Shown here in pieces: positions 9,501 to 17,856 of a stretch of 64,000 nt of DNA. The translations under genes were made by a program, and so were the position numbers. Within the stretch, counting starts at the first letter, position 1; each line of letters begins with the position of its first letter. This DNA is from Azospirillum canadense (GTDB lineage: Bacteria > Pseudomonadota > Alphaproteobacteria > Azospirillales > Azospirillaceae): the NCBI RefSeq assembly GCF_025961225.1, contig NZ_JAOQNG010000010.1, forward strand, positions 52,501 through 116,500. The letters are read 5' to 3'. The notes beneath the pieces were generated by a model that was not told where the DNA came from, ran no database searches, and saw nothing but the letters and a program-made list of their open reading frames with translations.

Positions 9501-11397
9501 GCGCCTGCGCCTGATGACGGTCGCCTGGGCCGGCGACAAGCTTGGCCACGACGAGTCGTCGATGCTGGTCCGCGACCCGGTGCTGGCCGATCTGGGCGTG
9601 CCGCGTTTCCTAGCCCCCGGCGACAAGGCGGTCGTGCCGGTCACGCTGGACAACATCGGCGGCCCGGCCGGCGACTACCAAGTGAAGCTGATCGCCAGCG
9701 GTGCCGTGTCGCTGAGCGATCCGGACGTCGCCGTGAAGAATCTCGGCCGCGGCAAGCGCGCGTCGGCCGGTCGGGTGCTGACCGCGACGGGCGTGGGCGC
9801 CGGGCATGTGGCGCTGGACGTCACCGGCCCGGACGGCTTGCGCATCACCCGCCAGTGGGAGGTCGCGGTGCGGCCCTCCACCCCGCTGGTCACCCGCCGC
9901 ATGGCCATCATGGTGCCGCCGGAAAAGCCGGTGGAACTGCCGACCGACCTGCTCTACGGCATTCGGCGCGAGACGGCCGCGGTGTCGCTGTCCTTCGGTC
10001 CCCTGCCGGACATCGACGTGCCGGGGCTGCTGGCCTCGCTGGACCGGGCGGGTGCCAACGGGCTGGAGGCGACGGTCAGCCGCGCACTGCCGCTGCTGTC
10101 CATGGGCGACGTCGCGGTCGGGCTCCGCATGGCGTCGGACGAGCGTGTGAAGGCGCGCGTGCAGCGGGCCGTTGACCGCGCGCTGACCTTCCAGCGCCAG
10201 GACGGCTCCTTCGCCGCTTGGTCGCCGAAGGGCGACGCTGACTCCTGGCTCACCGCCTACGCGCTGGATTTCCTCAGCCGTGCCAAGGCCGCCGGGTACC
10301 GCGTGCCGGAGGTGCCGCACCGCAGGGGGCTGGACGGGCTGAAGGCGACGCTCGACAACGCCTGGGTGGAAGGCGACGAGCTGCCGGGCCGCGCCTACGC
10401 GCTGTATGTGCTGGCCCGCGCCAAAATGATCGACGCCGGGGCCGTCCGTTACTTCCAGGAGAACTTCTGGGACAAGCTGCAGACCGACTTCGCCCGCGCC
10501 CAGGTGGCCACGGCCATCGCGGCGCTCGGCGACGGCAACCGCGCGGGCGAGGCCTTCGGCCGGCTGAGCGGCGCCCGGGTCGTGTCGGCCAGCCTGCGCG
10601 ACTACGGCTCGTCGCTCCGCGATGACGCCGGGGTGGTGGCGCTGATGGCGGAAAGCGGCGTTGTGGACCGCGACCGCCTGGCCCAGGCGGCGGAGCGCCT
10701 GTCCAAGACCTACGCCGCGCTGCGCACCACCAGCGCGCAGGAGGCGGCCTGGACCCTGCTCGCCACCAAGGCGCTGATCGACCGGGCTCCGCCGGCGAAG
10801 ATCGCCCAGGGCGATCAGGTGACGGAGGCCGCCAAGCCGCTGTTCCAGCGCATCGATCCGGCCGCCGTCCCGGCGATCCGCAACGCGGGCGGTGAGCTGC
10901 TGCGCCAGATCGTCTCGGTCGCCGGCGTCGCCGAACAGGCGCCCGCGGCGGAGGAGCAGGGCATGACCGTCACGCGCGGCCTGTTCGACATGACCGGCCA
11001 TCCCGTCGATCCGGCGGGCGTGCGACAAAACGAGCGGCTGGTGGTGATCCTGGAGGGCTCCGCCACCGACCCGGTGGACCACCAGACGCTGGTCACCGAC
11101 CTGCTGCCAGCCGGGTTCGAGATCGAGGCCGTGCGGCTGGCCGGCACCGGCGGGCCGCTCGGTGACCTGTCCTGGCTGGGCGAACTGACGACCCCGCGTG
11201 CCGTGGATTACCGCGACGACCGCTTCGTCGCGGCGGTGGACCTGACCAAACAGGCGCCGCGGTTCCGCCTCGTCTATCTGGTGCGCGCGGTGACGCCGGG
11301 CGAGTTCACCATTCCCGGCGCGGTGGCGGAGGACATGTACCGTCCCTACCAGACCGGCCGCACGTCCGTGGGCCGGCTGCGCGTGCTGCCGGAGTGA
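6505..11397 (+). CDS. Bacterial alpha-2-macroglobulin family protein lacking the thioester
   Basis: The product has 1630 residues, the length of bacterial alpha-2-macroglobulins (YfhM/YfaS/MagD). A Sec signal peptide (MLRALARVCAVLVASSTPVFAADA) precedes MG domains. Family motifs visible are YTERGIYRPGETVNLAMLLRD, the bait-region neighbourhood rich in Gly/Asn, and a C-terminal thioester-domain-like helical region with SWLTAYALDFLSRAK. In the family, periplasmic members trap or inhibit foreign proteases and act near the peptidoglycan. Here the thioester motif CLEQ is replaced by GLEA (10060-10071, context ANGLEATVSRALPLL), so covalent trapping cannot occur. There is also no lipobox cysteine at the signal cleavage site, so it should be soluble rather than membrane-anchored. 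No pbpC partner is adjacent. AGGGA before the ATG supports this start. Confidence 0.92.
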   Translation: MLRALARVCAVLVASSTPVFAADAPPPEPAPFGVSSAEVVAERDVPQACFTFTDRLEKSRAVNYRDYVEVVPLGEGTAPADGAQPPARDVVARDRTLCVDGLQHGQKYRITLRDGLPGNDSKRLPTADVRDIEVPNRKPSLAFRGAGYILPRIGTDGLPLRSINLDRAKLQVLRINDRSLVEKIYFGRISQQLSDHEVGEILDRSGQEVWRGEMAISNSRNQAVVTPFPIDAVLGKLEAGVYIAVASTEDIKPGGWDHKATQWFVVSDLGLNTIMGDDSLVVFARSVATAAPAEGVELRLLARNNTELGKAQTGPDGLARFDLAALRAAGTEPAQALFAYRGAGDFGFLDLATPTVSNSTPNAAAPGGAPAGAAPVRVTLRPGQPDAFLYTERGIYRPGETVNLAMLLRDADAKPVTGRPVTLVIQRPDGFEVERRPLAESGGGSASTRIELPPSAFTGTWTVTAHGEPDPAAGGNGQGNGQGGGVGPVLGRTEFLVEDFVPPRLDVTLTAEAKELPADGATTLTLDGHFLYGAPAAGLPGELSVTLRAAANPYPNLPGYRFGLAQEEVKPQRADRPGFTTNRNGQAKLDLSLPKAPESTKPLEAVVRATVLDIGGRSVSRDLVLPVRHQPFAIGVRPRFEGEGVPEGATAGFDVVAVGPDGQPMDKEDLSYELFEEDYDYVWFEANGRWDYKVTVRDQRVTGGTLAAQAAKPASVEAPVGAGRYRLEVFDSKTGVATSLRFAAGWWMTPTAGERPDEVDVTVMLPAYKGGETAWVYVKPPYDSQVMIAVADRRIRQATTRRIGPEGAFLEIPVDPSWTGGVYVLATAFATPEAQNTTQNTAGRAGPRRAVGLSWLGVDAGQRALDVRVAAPAETEPRRPVTAEVTLDGVPEGAPAFVTVASVDDAVLQLTDQHTPDPNDHYLGKRRLGVELRDVFGRLIDPAVLDATRTRPTAAPRLRQVGVTVPQKSERVVSLFSGVVPVGADSKVSVPLDIPDFQGRLRLMTVAWAGDKLGHDESSMLVRDPVLADLGVPRFLAPGDKAVVPVTLDNIGGPAGDYQVKLIASGAVSLSDPDVAVKNLGRGKRASAGRVLTATGVGAGHVALDVTGPDGLRITRQWEVAVRPSTPLVTRRMAIMVPPEKPVELPTDLLYGIRRETAAVSLSFGPLPDIDVPGLLASLDRAGANGLEATVSRALPLLSMGDVAVGLRMASDERVKARVQRAVDRALTFQRQDGSFAAWSPKGDADSWLTAYALDFLSRAKAAGYRVPEVPHRRGLDGLKATLDNAWVEGDELPGRAYALYVLARAKMIDAGAVRYFQENFWDKLQTDFARAQVATAIAALGDGNRAGEAFGRLSGARVVSASLRDYGSSLRDDAGVVALMAESGVVDRDRLAQAAERLSKTYAALRTTSAQEAAWTLLATKALIDRAPPAKIAQGDQVTEAAKPLFQRIDPAAVPAIRNAGGELLRQIVSVAGVAEQAPAAEEQGMTVTRGLFDMTGHPVDPAGVRQNERLVVILEGSATDPVDHQTLVTDLLPAGFEIEAVRLAGTGGPLGDLSWLGELTTPRAVDYRDDRFVAAVDLTKQAPRFRLVYLVRAVTPGEFTIPGAVAEDMYRPYQTGRTSVGRLRVLPE

Positions 11398-11409
11398 GGC
11401 TTTCGATGT

Positions 11410-11499
11410 GATCTGTTGGGTTTCGCTTCGCTGCACCCAACCTACGACTCAATTGGATGGGCCGTAGGTCGGGTGGAGCGAAGCGAGACCCAACAGATC
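11410..11499. repeat. Long imperfect inverted repeat, about 37-bp arms
   Basis: The left arm begins GATCTGTTGGGTTTCGCTTC at 11410 and ends CCTACG at 11446; the right arm runs 11463-11499 and is its near reverse complement, separated by 16 bases. It lies between the macroglobulin stop codon and the convergent end of a small gene. It could terminate both transcripts and resembles a dispersed palindromic repeat. Confidence 0.7.
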
Positions 11500-11512
11500 C
11501 CGAAACCGAGTC

Positions 11513-11695
11513 TTAAATCAGTTTCCGGCGGTCGTCGTCGCGCTGCCGCGTGATCAGCATCATGATCACCACCACGACCGCGAAGAAGGCGGTCAGGGCC
11601 ACATAGAACAGCAGCGCGAACCCCACGGTCATGGTGCCGACCAGCACCATGGCGAGTATCCAGACCCCCAGCGATACGATGGCGCGTGACGACAT
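11513..11695 (-). CDS. Small membrane protein, 60 residues
   Basis: The frame MSSRAIVSLGVWILAMVLVG... encodes two hydrophobic helices (about 4-22 and 25-47) and a charged tail (TRQRDDDRRKLI), as expected of a small inner-membrane protein with its tail in the cytoplasm. A longer frame runs upstream but its N-terminal part is not protein-like. The ribosome site is weak. No family is recognised. Confidence 0.5.
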   Translation of the reverse strand: MSSRAIVSLGVWILAMVLVGTMTVGFALLFYVALTAFFAVVVVIMMLITRQRDDDRRKLI

Positions 11696-11890
11696 CGGCT
11701 GTCCCAACCCGTGCTGGTCCGCCCTGGGCCGCAGCGCCTGGACGGCGGTGCCCGGCGGATCTTTGCTTGCGATTCGAAGGTGCCATAGTTTGGTGTCCAA
11801 ACGATGTGGCATCCTGTCACAGCGCGCGTGCGCCGCACCCCGTTTGAAACAGCCAAGGGTAGAGGCCGTTGCGGTACCCCGCAGTCCGGC

Positions 11891-11933
11891 TTGACAGCGG
11901 TTTGCCTCCACCTTACCTTTACGTAAACGTCAA
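11891..11933 (+). promoter_or_regulatory. Promoter with overlapping operator palindrome for the beta-oxidation operon
   Basis: TTGACA (11891-11896) and TACCTT (11914-11919) are separated by 17 bases. Overlapping the -10 and the likely start of transcription is TTTACGTAAACGTCAA (11918-11933), an imperfect 16-bp palindrome (12 of 16 positions symmetric) made of two ACGT cores. MerR regulators of the LiuR type that control acyl-CoA catabolism recognise ACGT-containing palindromes of this kind. Placement over the -10 fits repression by the MerR protein encoded next. Confidence 0.6.
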
Positions 11934-11980
11934 CCAATGACGAACGTGAGCAACGACGAGCACGGGAAGGGTGGGACGGC

Positions 11981-12478
11981 ATGGCGCAACCGGCGCGAAG
12001 CATGGGCTGGGACGCCCGCGACACCGTGGGCCATGGCGGGGGCCATGGCGCTGATAGCGCTGACGACGCGCGCAACTACAGCATCGGCGCGCTCGCCGAC
12101 GAGTTCGGCCTGACCCACCGCACCATCCGCCATTACGAGGACGAAGGGCTTCTGGCCCCGACGCGCGAGGGCACGGCCCGCGTCTACAGCCACCGTGACC
12201 GGGCGCGTCTCGCCCTGATCTGCCGCGGCAAGCGGCTGGGCTTCAGCCTCGCCGAGATCAAGGAATTCCTGACCCTCTACGACGCCGACGAGGCGCAACT
12301 GGAGCAGATGCGCTTCATGCAGCGCATTGCCCGGCGGCGCATCGACGATCTCGAACGCCAATTGCAGGATGTCCAGCAGACGCTGGCGGAACTGCGCACC
12401 ATCGACACCCAGATCTCCGATCACTTCCGCCACCGCGGAATCACGGAGACGCAGACCCCGGAGGACCCGCACCCATGA
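11981..12478 (+). CDS. MerR family regulator of fatty-acid / acyl-CoA degradation (LiuR-like)
   Basis: The product has 165 residues. After a 30-residue disordered leader comes the MerR winged-helix domain YSIGALADEFGLTHRTIRHYEDEGLLAPTREGTARVYSHRDRARL, then a long dimerisation coiled coil (about 85-150, RRRIDDLERQLQDVQQTLAEL). There is no cysteine cluster, so it is not a metal sensor; the type matches LiuR-like regulators that sense acyl-CoA. It is the first gene of the beta-oxidation operon, and its stop overlaps the thiolase start (ATGA at 12475). A palindrome over the promoter makes autorepression likely. GGGAAGG precedes this ATG; another ATG at 11938 is in a different frame. Confidence 0.85.
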   Translation: MAQPARSMGWDARDTVGHGGGHGADSADDARNYSIGALADEFGLTHRTIRHYEDEGLLAPTREGTARVYSHRDRARLALICRGKRLGFSLAEIKEFLTLYDADEAQLEQMRFMQRIARRRIDDLERQLQDVQQTLAELRTIDTQISDHFRHRGITETQTPEDPHP

Positions 12479-13614
12479 AACCAGTCGTCATCGCCGGCTA
12501 CGCGCGTTCACCCTTTGCCTTCGCCAACAAGGGCGAACTGGCAAGGGTCCGTCCGGACGACCTGCTGGCCCAGGTCGTCAAGGCGCTGGTCGAGCGCACG
12601 GGCGTGAACCCGGCCGACATCGAGGACGTGGTCGTCGGCTGCGCCTTCCCGGAGGGCGAGCAAGGCATGAACATCGCCCGCACCGTCTCCTTCCTGGCCG
12701 GCCTGCCGCAGAGCGCCGCCGCGACGACGATCAACCGCTACTGCGGCTCGTCCATGCAGGCGATCCACCAGGCGGCGGGCGCGATCCAGATGGGTGCCGG
12801 CGAGGTCTTCGTCTGCGGCGGCATCGAGTCGATGACCCGCGTTCCGATCATGGGCTACAACCCGCTGCCCAACCCGGCCTTGAAGGAGAGCTATCCGGAG
12901 GCCTATTGCTCCATGGGCATCACGGCGGAGAACGTCGCCCGCCGCTACGAGATCGCCCGCGCGGAGCAGGAGGCCTTTGCCGCCGCTTCCCACGCCAAGG
13001 CCGCCGCCGCGCAGGCCGAAGGTCGTCTCGCCGACGAGATCGTCGCCATTCCGGCGCCCGGCGGTGCCGTGGTTGAGCGCGACGGCTGCATCCGCCCCGG
13101 CACGACGGCGGAGGGGCTCGCCGGCCTGAAGCCGGCCTTCATGGCCGACGGCTCGGTCACCGCCGCCACCTCCTCCCCGCTGACCGACGGCGGCGCCGCC
13201 GTGCTGGTGACGACGGAGGAGTACGCCAAGGCCAACGGCCTTCCGATCCTCGCCCGCATCCGCTCGGTCGCGGTCGCGGGCTGCGCGCCGGATGTGATGG
13301 GCCTCGGCCCGGTTCCCGCCGCGAAGAAGGCCTTGCAGCGCGCCGGCCTGTCGATCGGCGACATCGACATCGTCGAGCTGAACGAGGCCTTCGCGTCCCA
13401 GGCCATCGCCTGCATGCGCGACCTGGACATCGACCCGGCCAAGGTGAACCTGGACGGCGGCGCCATCGCGCTCGGCCACCCGCTGGGCGCCACCGGCGCC
13501 CGCATCACCGGCAAGGCCGCGGCCCTGTTGAAGCGCGAGGGCAAGCGGTTCGCGCTGGCCACCCAGTGCATCGGCGGCGGCCAGGGCATCGCCACCATCC
13601 TGGAAGCGGTCTGA
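12475..13614 (+). CDS. fadA: Acetyl-CoA acyltransferase (thiolase)
   Basis: The product has 379 residues, slightly shorter than FadA but with all catalytic parts: the acyl-accepting cysteine in TTINRYCGSSMQAI (Cys90), the histidine in GGAIALGHPLGATGAR, and the second cysteine in ATQCIGGGQG near the C-terminus. It cleaves 3-ketoacyl-CoA with CoA to give acetyl-CoA, the last step of beta-oxidation. Its start overlaps the MerR stop by four bases (ATGA), which implies translational coupling. The operon order thiolase, FadN-like fusion, acyl-CoA dehydrogenase resembles the fadNAE set of Bacillus subtilis, and the degradative role follows from it. Confidence 0.92.
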   Translation: MKPVVIAGYARSPFAFANKGELARVRPDDLLAQVVKALVERTGVNPADIEDVVVGCAFPEGEQGMNIARTVSFLAGLPQSAAATTINRYCGSSMQAIHQAAGAIQMGAGEVFVCGGIESMTRVPIMGYNPLPNPALKESYPEAYCSMGITAENVARRYEIARAEQEAFAAASHAKAAAAQAEGRLADEIVAIPAPGGAVVERDGCIRPGTTAEGLAGLKPAFMADGSVTAATSSPLTDGGAAVLVTTEEYAKANGLPILARIRSVAVAGCAPDVMGLGPVPAAKKALQRAGLSIGDIDIVELNEAFASQAIACMRDLDIDPAKVNLDGGAIALGHPLGATGARITGKAAALLKREGKRFALATQCIGGGQGIATILEAV

Positions 13615-13643
13615 CGGCGCGGCCGGGAAGGGAGGCAACGACC

Positions 13644-15977
13644 ATGAACATCAAACGCGCCGCCGTGATCGGTTCCGGCGTCATGGGCAGCGGCATCGCC
13701 GCCCATTTCGCGAACGACGGCATCCCGGTCGTCCTGCTGGACATTCCGGCGAAGGAAGGGGACGACCGCAGCGCCATCGCCAAGGGGGCGCTGCAGAAGC
13801 TGCTGAAGGCCGACCCCGCGCCCTTCATGCACCCGAAGAACGCCAAGCTGGTCACCCCGGGCAACCTGGAGGACGACCTGCACCTGCTGGCCGACGTGGA
13901 CTGGATCGTCGAGGCCATCGTGGAGAACCCGGCCGTGAAGGCCGACCTCTACAATCGCATCGACCCGGTGCGCAAGGAAGGCTCCGTGGTGTCGTCCAAC
14001 ACCTCCACCATTCCGCTGGGCGTGCTGGTGGAGGGCCAGTCGGAAGCGTTCCAGCGCGACTTCATGATCACCCACTTCTTCAACCCGCCGCGTTACATGC
14101 GCCTGCTGGAGATCGTGGGCGGCGATAAGACGCGTGCCGACGCGCTGGCCGCCGTGGCCGATGTCTGCGACCGGCAGCTGGGCAAGGGCGTGGTTCGTTG
14201 CAAGGACACGCCGGGCTTCATCGCCAACCGCATCGGCGTCTATTGGATCCAGACGGCCATCAACGCTGCCGTGGAGCTGGGCCTCACGGTGGAGGAGGCG
14301 GACGCCGTCGTCGGCCGTCCCATGGGCATTCCGAAGACGGGCGTGTTCGGCCTCGTGGACCTCGTCGGGCTCGACCTGATGCCGCATATCGCGAAGAGCC
14401 TGCTGGGGACCCTGCCGGAAAACGACGCCTACCGGAGCGCGTTCCGGGAGCACCCGGTGATCACGCGGATGATCGCGGAGGGCTACACCGGCCGCAAGGG
14501 CAAGGGCGGCTTCTACCGCCTGAACCGGGCGGGTGGCGGCAAGGTCAAGGAAGCCATCGACTTGGCGACCGGCGAATACCGCCGCTCCGACAAGCCGAAG
14601 CTGGAGAGTGTCACGGCCGCCGGCCGCGACCTGAAGGCGCTTGCCGAGTTCCCGGACAGGACCGGGCAATACGCCCGCAGGGTTCTGGCCCACACGCTGG
14701 CCTACGCCGCCTCGCTGGTGCCGGAGATCGCCGACAGCATCGTCGCGGTCGACGAGGGCATGAAGCTCGGTTACGCCTGGAAGCAGGGGCCGTTCGAGTT
14801 GATCGACCGGCTGGGCACGGACTGGTTCGCGGAACTCTGCCGCAGCGAGGGCATTCCGGTCCCGCCGCTGGTCGAACAGGCCGCGGGGCGGCCCTTCTAC
14901 CGGGTGGAGGATGGCAAGCTCCAGCACCTGACCACGGCAGGCGTCTACGACACAGTGGTGCGGCCCGACGGCGTGCTGCTTCTGGCCGACGTCAAGCGGG
15001 CGTCGAAGCCGGTGTGGAAGAACGGCTCGGCCAGCCTGTGGGACATCGGCGACGGCGTGCTGTGCGTCGAATTTACCAGCAAGATGAACGCGCTGGACGG
15101 CGACATCATGGCCGCCTACGGCAAGGCCATTGGGCTGATCGGCGACGGCAAGGGGGCGTGGAAGGCCCTAGTCATCCACAACGAGGCCGACAACTTCTCC
15201 GTCGGCGCCAACCTTGGTCTGGCCCTTTTCGTGCTGAACATCGGCCTGTGGCCGCAGATCGAGGAGATGGTGGAGGCCGGTCAGCGCACCTACCGCGCGC
15301 TGAAATACGCGCCCTTCCCGGTGGTGGCGGCCCCCAGCGGGCTGGCGTTGGGCGGCGGTTGCGAGATCCTGCTGCATTCGGACCATGTCCAGGCCCACGC
15401 CGAAACCTACATGGGCCTCGTCGAGGTCGGCGTTGGGCTGATCCCAGCCTGGGGCGGCTGCACGGAGATGCTGGCCCGCGCCGCGGCCAACCCCAGGGCG
15501 CCAAAGGGCCCCATGCCCCCGATCGCAACGGCTTTCGAGACGATCAGCCTCGCTAAGGTCGCCAAGTCGGCGGCGGAGGCCAAGGACCTGATGTACCTGC
15601 GACCGACCGACGGCATCACCATGAACCGCGACCGGTTGCTGGCGGACGCCAAGGCAAAGGCGCTGGAGCTGGCGGCCAACTACAGCCCGCCGGAGAAGGC
15701 GACCTACACGCTTCCCGGCCCGACCGGCACGGCCGCGCTGGAGCTGTTTCTGGAGGGCTTCGCCCTGCAGGGTAAGGCCACGCCGCACGACATGGTCGTC
15801 TGCGGCAAGCTGGCCGGCGTGCTGACCGGCGGGCCCAAAGCCGACGTCACCCAGCCGGTGACCGAAGATCAGATGCTCGGTCTTGAGCGCAAGGCCTTCA
15901 TGGAACTGGTGCGCACCGACGGCACCATCGACCGGATCGAGCACATGCTCACCACCGGCAAGCCGCTGCGGAACTGA
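13644..15977 (+). CDS. fadN: 3-hydroxyacyl-CoA dehydrogenase / enoyl-CoA hydratase fusion (FadN-like)
   Basis: The product has 777 residues. The dehydrogenase half is N-terminal: NAD-binding GSGVMGSGIAAHFANDGIPV (residues 11-30), SSNTSTIPLG, the His motif ITHFFNPPRYMRLLEIV and CKDTPGFIANRIG. The enoyl-CoA hydratase/crotonase half is C-terminal (from about 470) with APSGLALGGGCEILLHSD and EVGVGLIPAWGGCTEML, which form the oxyanion hole and catalytic glutamate region. This domain order is that of FadN/FadJ-like B. subtilis enzymes and is the reverse of E. coli FadB. The enzyme hydrates enoyl-CoA and oxidises the hydroxy product. GGGAAGGGAGG precedes the ATG; 29 bases separate it from the thiolase. 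Confidence 0.92.
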   Translation: MNIKRAAVIGSGVMGSGIAAHFANDGIPVVLLDIPAKEGDDRSAIAKGALQKLLKADPAPFMHPKNAKLVTPGNLEDDLHLLADVDWIVEAIVENPAVKADLYNRIDPVRKEGSVVSSNTSTIPLGVLVEGQSEAFQRDFMITHFFNPPRYMRLLEIVGGDKTRADALAAVADVCDRQLGKGVVRCKDTPGFIANRIGVYWIQTAINAAVELGLTVEEADAVVGRPMGIPKTGVFGLVDLVGLDLMPHIAKSLLGTLPENDAYRSAFREHPVITRMIAEGYTGRKGKGGFYRLNRAGGGKVKEAIDLATGEYRRSDKPKLESVTAAGRDLKALAEFPDRTGQYARRVLAHTLAYAASLVPEIADSIVAVDEGMKLGYAWKQGPFELIDRLGTDWFAELCRSEGIPVPPLVEQAAGRPFYRVEDGKLQHLTTAGVYDTVVRPDGVLLLADVKRASKPVWKNGSASLWDIGDGVLCVEFTSKMNALDGDIMAAYGKAIGLIGDGKGAWKALVIHNEADNFSVGANLGLALFVLNIGLWPQIEEMVEAGQRTYRALKYAPFPVVAAPSGLALGGGCEILLHSDHVQAHAETYMGLVEVGVGLIPAWGGCTEMLARAAANPRAPKGPMPPIATAFETISLAKVAKSAAEAKDLMYLRPTDGITMNRDRLLADAKAKALELAANYSPPEKATYTLPGPTGTAALELFLEGFALQGKATPHDMVVCGKLAGVLTGGPKADVTQPVTEDQMLGLERKAFMELVRTDGTIDRIEHMLTTGKPLRN

Positions 15978-15995
15978 TCGGGGAGGACGCGAAAA

Positions 15996-17786
15996 ATGCC
16001 GATTTACAAGGCTCCGCTGGAGGATGTGCGCTTCGTCCTCGACGAAATCGTCGGCGCGGGAAAACTGGCCGAACTGCCGGGCTACGAGGACGCGACGCCG
16101 GACCTGATCGCCCAGGTGCTGGAGGAAGGCGCCAAGCTGTGCGAGGAGGTGCTGTTCCCGCTGAACCAGTCCGGCGACGCGGAAGGCTGTACGTTCGAGA
16201 ACGGCGTGGTCCGTACGCCCAAGGGCTTCAAGGAGGCATACAACACGTACATCGAGGCGGGATGGCAGGGCCTGTCCTGCGACCCGGCCTACGGCGGGCA
16301 GGGCCTGCCGAAGCTGGTCAACACGATGCTGGAGGAGTTCATCTGCTCTGCCAACCTCAGCTTCGGCATGTATCCGGGCCTGTCGCTGGGCGCCTACAAC
16401 GCGCTGCACACCTATGGGTCGGACCCACTGAAGCAGCGCTTCCTCGGCCGGCTGGTGGACGGCACTTGGGCCGGCACCATGTGCCTGACGGAGCCGCATT
16501 GCGGCACCGACCTCGGCATGATCCGGACCAAGGCGGTCCCGCGCGAGGACGGCAGTTACGCCATCACCGGCACGAAGATCTTCATCTCCGCCGGCGAGCA
16601 TGACCTGACCGAGAACATCCTGCACCTCGTGCTGGCGCGCCTGCCCGACGCTCCGGCCGGGACGCGCGGGATCAGCCTGTTCCTGGTGCCGAAGTTCCTG
16701 CCCAACGAGGATGGCACAGTGGGGCCGCGCAACGGCGTCGCCTGCGGCTCCATCGAGCACAAGATGGGCATCAAGGCGTCCTCGACCTGCGTCATGAACT
16801 TCGAAGAGGCCACCGGCTGGCTGGTCGGGGAGCCCCACAAGGGCATGCGCGCCATGTTCGTGATGATGAACGCGGCCCGCCTCGCCGTCGGCATCCAGGG
16901 CTTGGGGGTGGCTGAGGTCAGCTACCAGAACGCGGTCGCCTACGCGAAGGAGCGTCTCCAGGGCCGGTCGCTGAAGGGCGCGCAGCATCCGGACAAGCCG
17001 GCCGACCCGATCATCGTCCACCCGGATGTGCGGCGGAACCTGCTGACCGCCCGCGCCTTCACGGAGGGCGCCCGCGCGCTGGGGGCGCTGGTCGGCTACC
17101 AACTCGACGTCGCCGAGCGCCACGCGGACGAACGGACGCGGAAGGAGGCGGACGAGTTCGTCCAGTTGATGACGCCGATCGTCAAGGCGCTGTTCACCGA
17201 CATCGGTTTCGACGCGGCGAACATCGCGGTCCAGGTGCATGGCGGCCACGGCTTCATCTGGGAAACCGGGGTGGAGCAGTATGTCCGCGACGCGCGCATC
17301 TGCCAGATCTATGAAGGCACCAATGGCATCCAAGCGCTCGACCTCGTCGGCCGCAAGATGCCGCAGGACATGGGCCGCCTGTTGCGCCGCTTCTTCCACC
17401 CGGTCGCCGCGGACATTGAGGCGGACATGGAGACGGAGGAACTGGCGGAGTTCGTCCTGCCGCTCGCCAAGGCCTTCGCCAAGCTGCAGCAGGCGACGGC
17501 GGTGATCGCTCAGAAGGGTCTGAAGGATCCGGAGGAGGCCGGGGCGGCCGCCAGCGACTACCTGCGCTTGTTCGGTTTCGTGGCGCTCGGCTGGATGTGG
17601 CTGCGGATGGTCAAGGCGGCCCGAATGCGGCTGGCGGCTGGGGAGGGCAACGCGACCTTCCTGGAGGCCAAGGTCAAGACCGCCCGCTTCTACATGGCCA
17701 AACTGCTTCCGCAGACCAACGCCCTGTTCATCACCATCATGGCCGGGGCCAAGCCGGTGATGGAGCTTGACGAGCCCGCGTTTTAA
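15996..17786 (+). CDS. fadE: Acyl-CoA dehydrogenase (large, C-terminally extended type)
   Basis: The product has 596 residues, matching the roughly 590-residue acyl-CoA dehydrogenases of the DmdC / FadE-like group with an extra C-terminal helical domain. Visible motifs are MCLTEPHCGTDLGMIRTKA and ITGTKIFISAGEHD (FAD and substrate binding), SIEHKMGIKASSTC, GGHGFIWETGVEQYVRDARICQIYEGTNGIQALDLVGRK. It is an FAD enzyme making the alpha-beta double bond of acyl-CoA, the first oxidation step. It is the last gene of the operon, 18 bases after fadN. A weak hairpin and T-run follow. Chain-length preference cannot be read here; a 3-methylmercaptopropionyl-CoA role is possible but less supported by context. 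Confidence 0.9.
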   Translation: MPIYKAPLEDVRFVLDEIVGAGKLAELPGYEDATPDLIAQVLEEGAKLCEEVLFPLNQSGDAEGCTFENGVVRTPKGFKEAYNTYIEAGWQGLSCDPAYGGQGLPKLVNTMLEEFICSANLSFGMYPGLSLGAYNALHTYGSDPLKQRFLGRLVDGTWAGTMCLTEPHCGTDLGMIRTKAVPREDGSYAITGTKIFISAGEHDLTENILHLVLARLPDAPAGTRGISLFLVPKFLPNEDGTVGPRNGVACGSIEHKMGIKASSTCVMNFEEATGWLVGEPHKGMRAMFVMMNAARLAVGIQGLGVAEVSYQNAVAYAKERLQGRSLKGAQHPDKPADPIIVHPDVRRNLLTARAFTEGARALGALVGYQLDVAERHADERTRKEADEFVQLMTPIVKALFTDIGFDAANIAVQVHGGHGFIWETGVEQYVRDARICQIYEGTNGIQALDLVGRKMPQDMGRLLRRFFHPVAADIEADMETEELAEFVLPLAKAFAKLQQATAVIAQKGLKDPEEAGAAASDYLRLFGFVALGWMWLRMVKAARMRLAAGEGNATFLEAKVKTARFYMAKLLPQTNALFITIMAGAKPVMELDEPAF

Positions 17787-17818
17787 AACGTTTCCAGACG
17801 AGGTTTTTGCTGCTGGGC

Positions 17819-17856
17819 CGGGACTGGTATGAAAGCGCCAGTCCTGGTCCTTTTTC
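17819..17856 (+). terminator. Terminator of the beta-oxidation operon
   Basis: GGACTGG (17821-17827) pairs with CCAGTCC (17838-17844) around a 10-base loop and is followed closely by CCTTTTTC. It sits 32 bases after the acyl-CoA dehydrogenase stop. Confidence 0.7.

Noticed and set aside
7108..9549. 813-residue minus-strand frame opposite the macroglobulin
   Set aside because: Arg/His-rich composition without any domain; the plus strand carries the family motifs through the whole interval.
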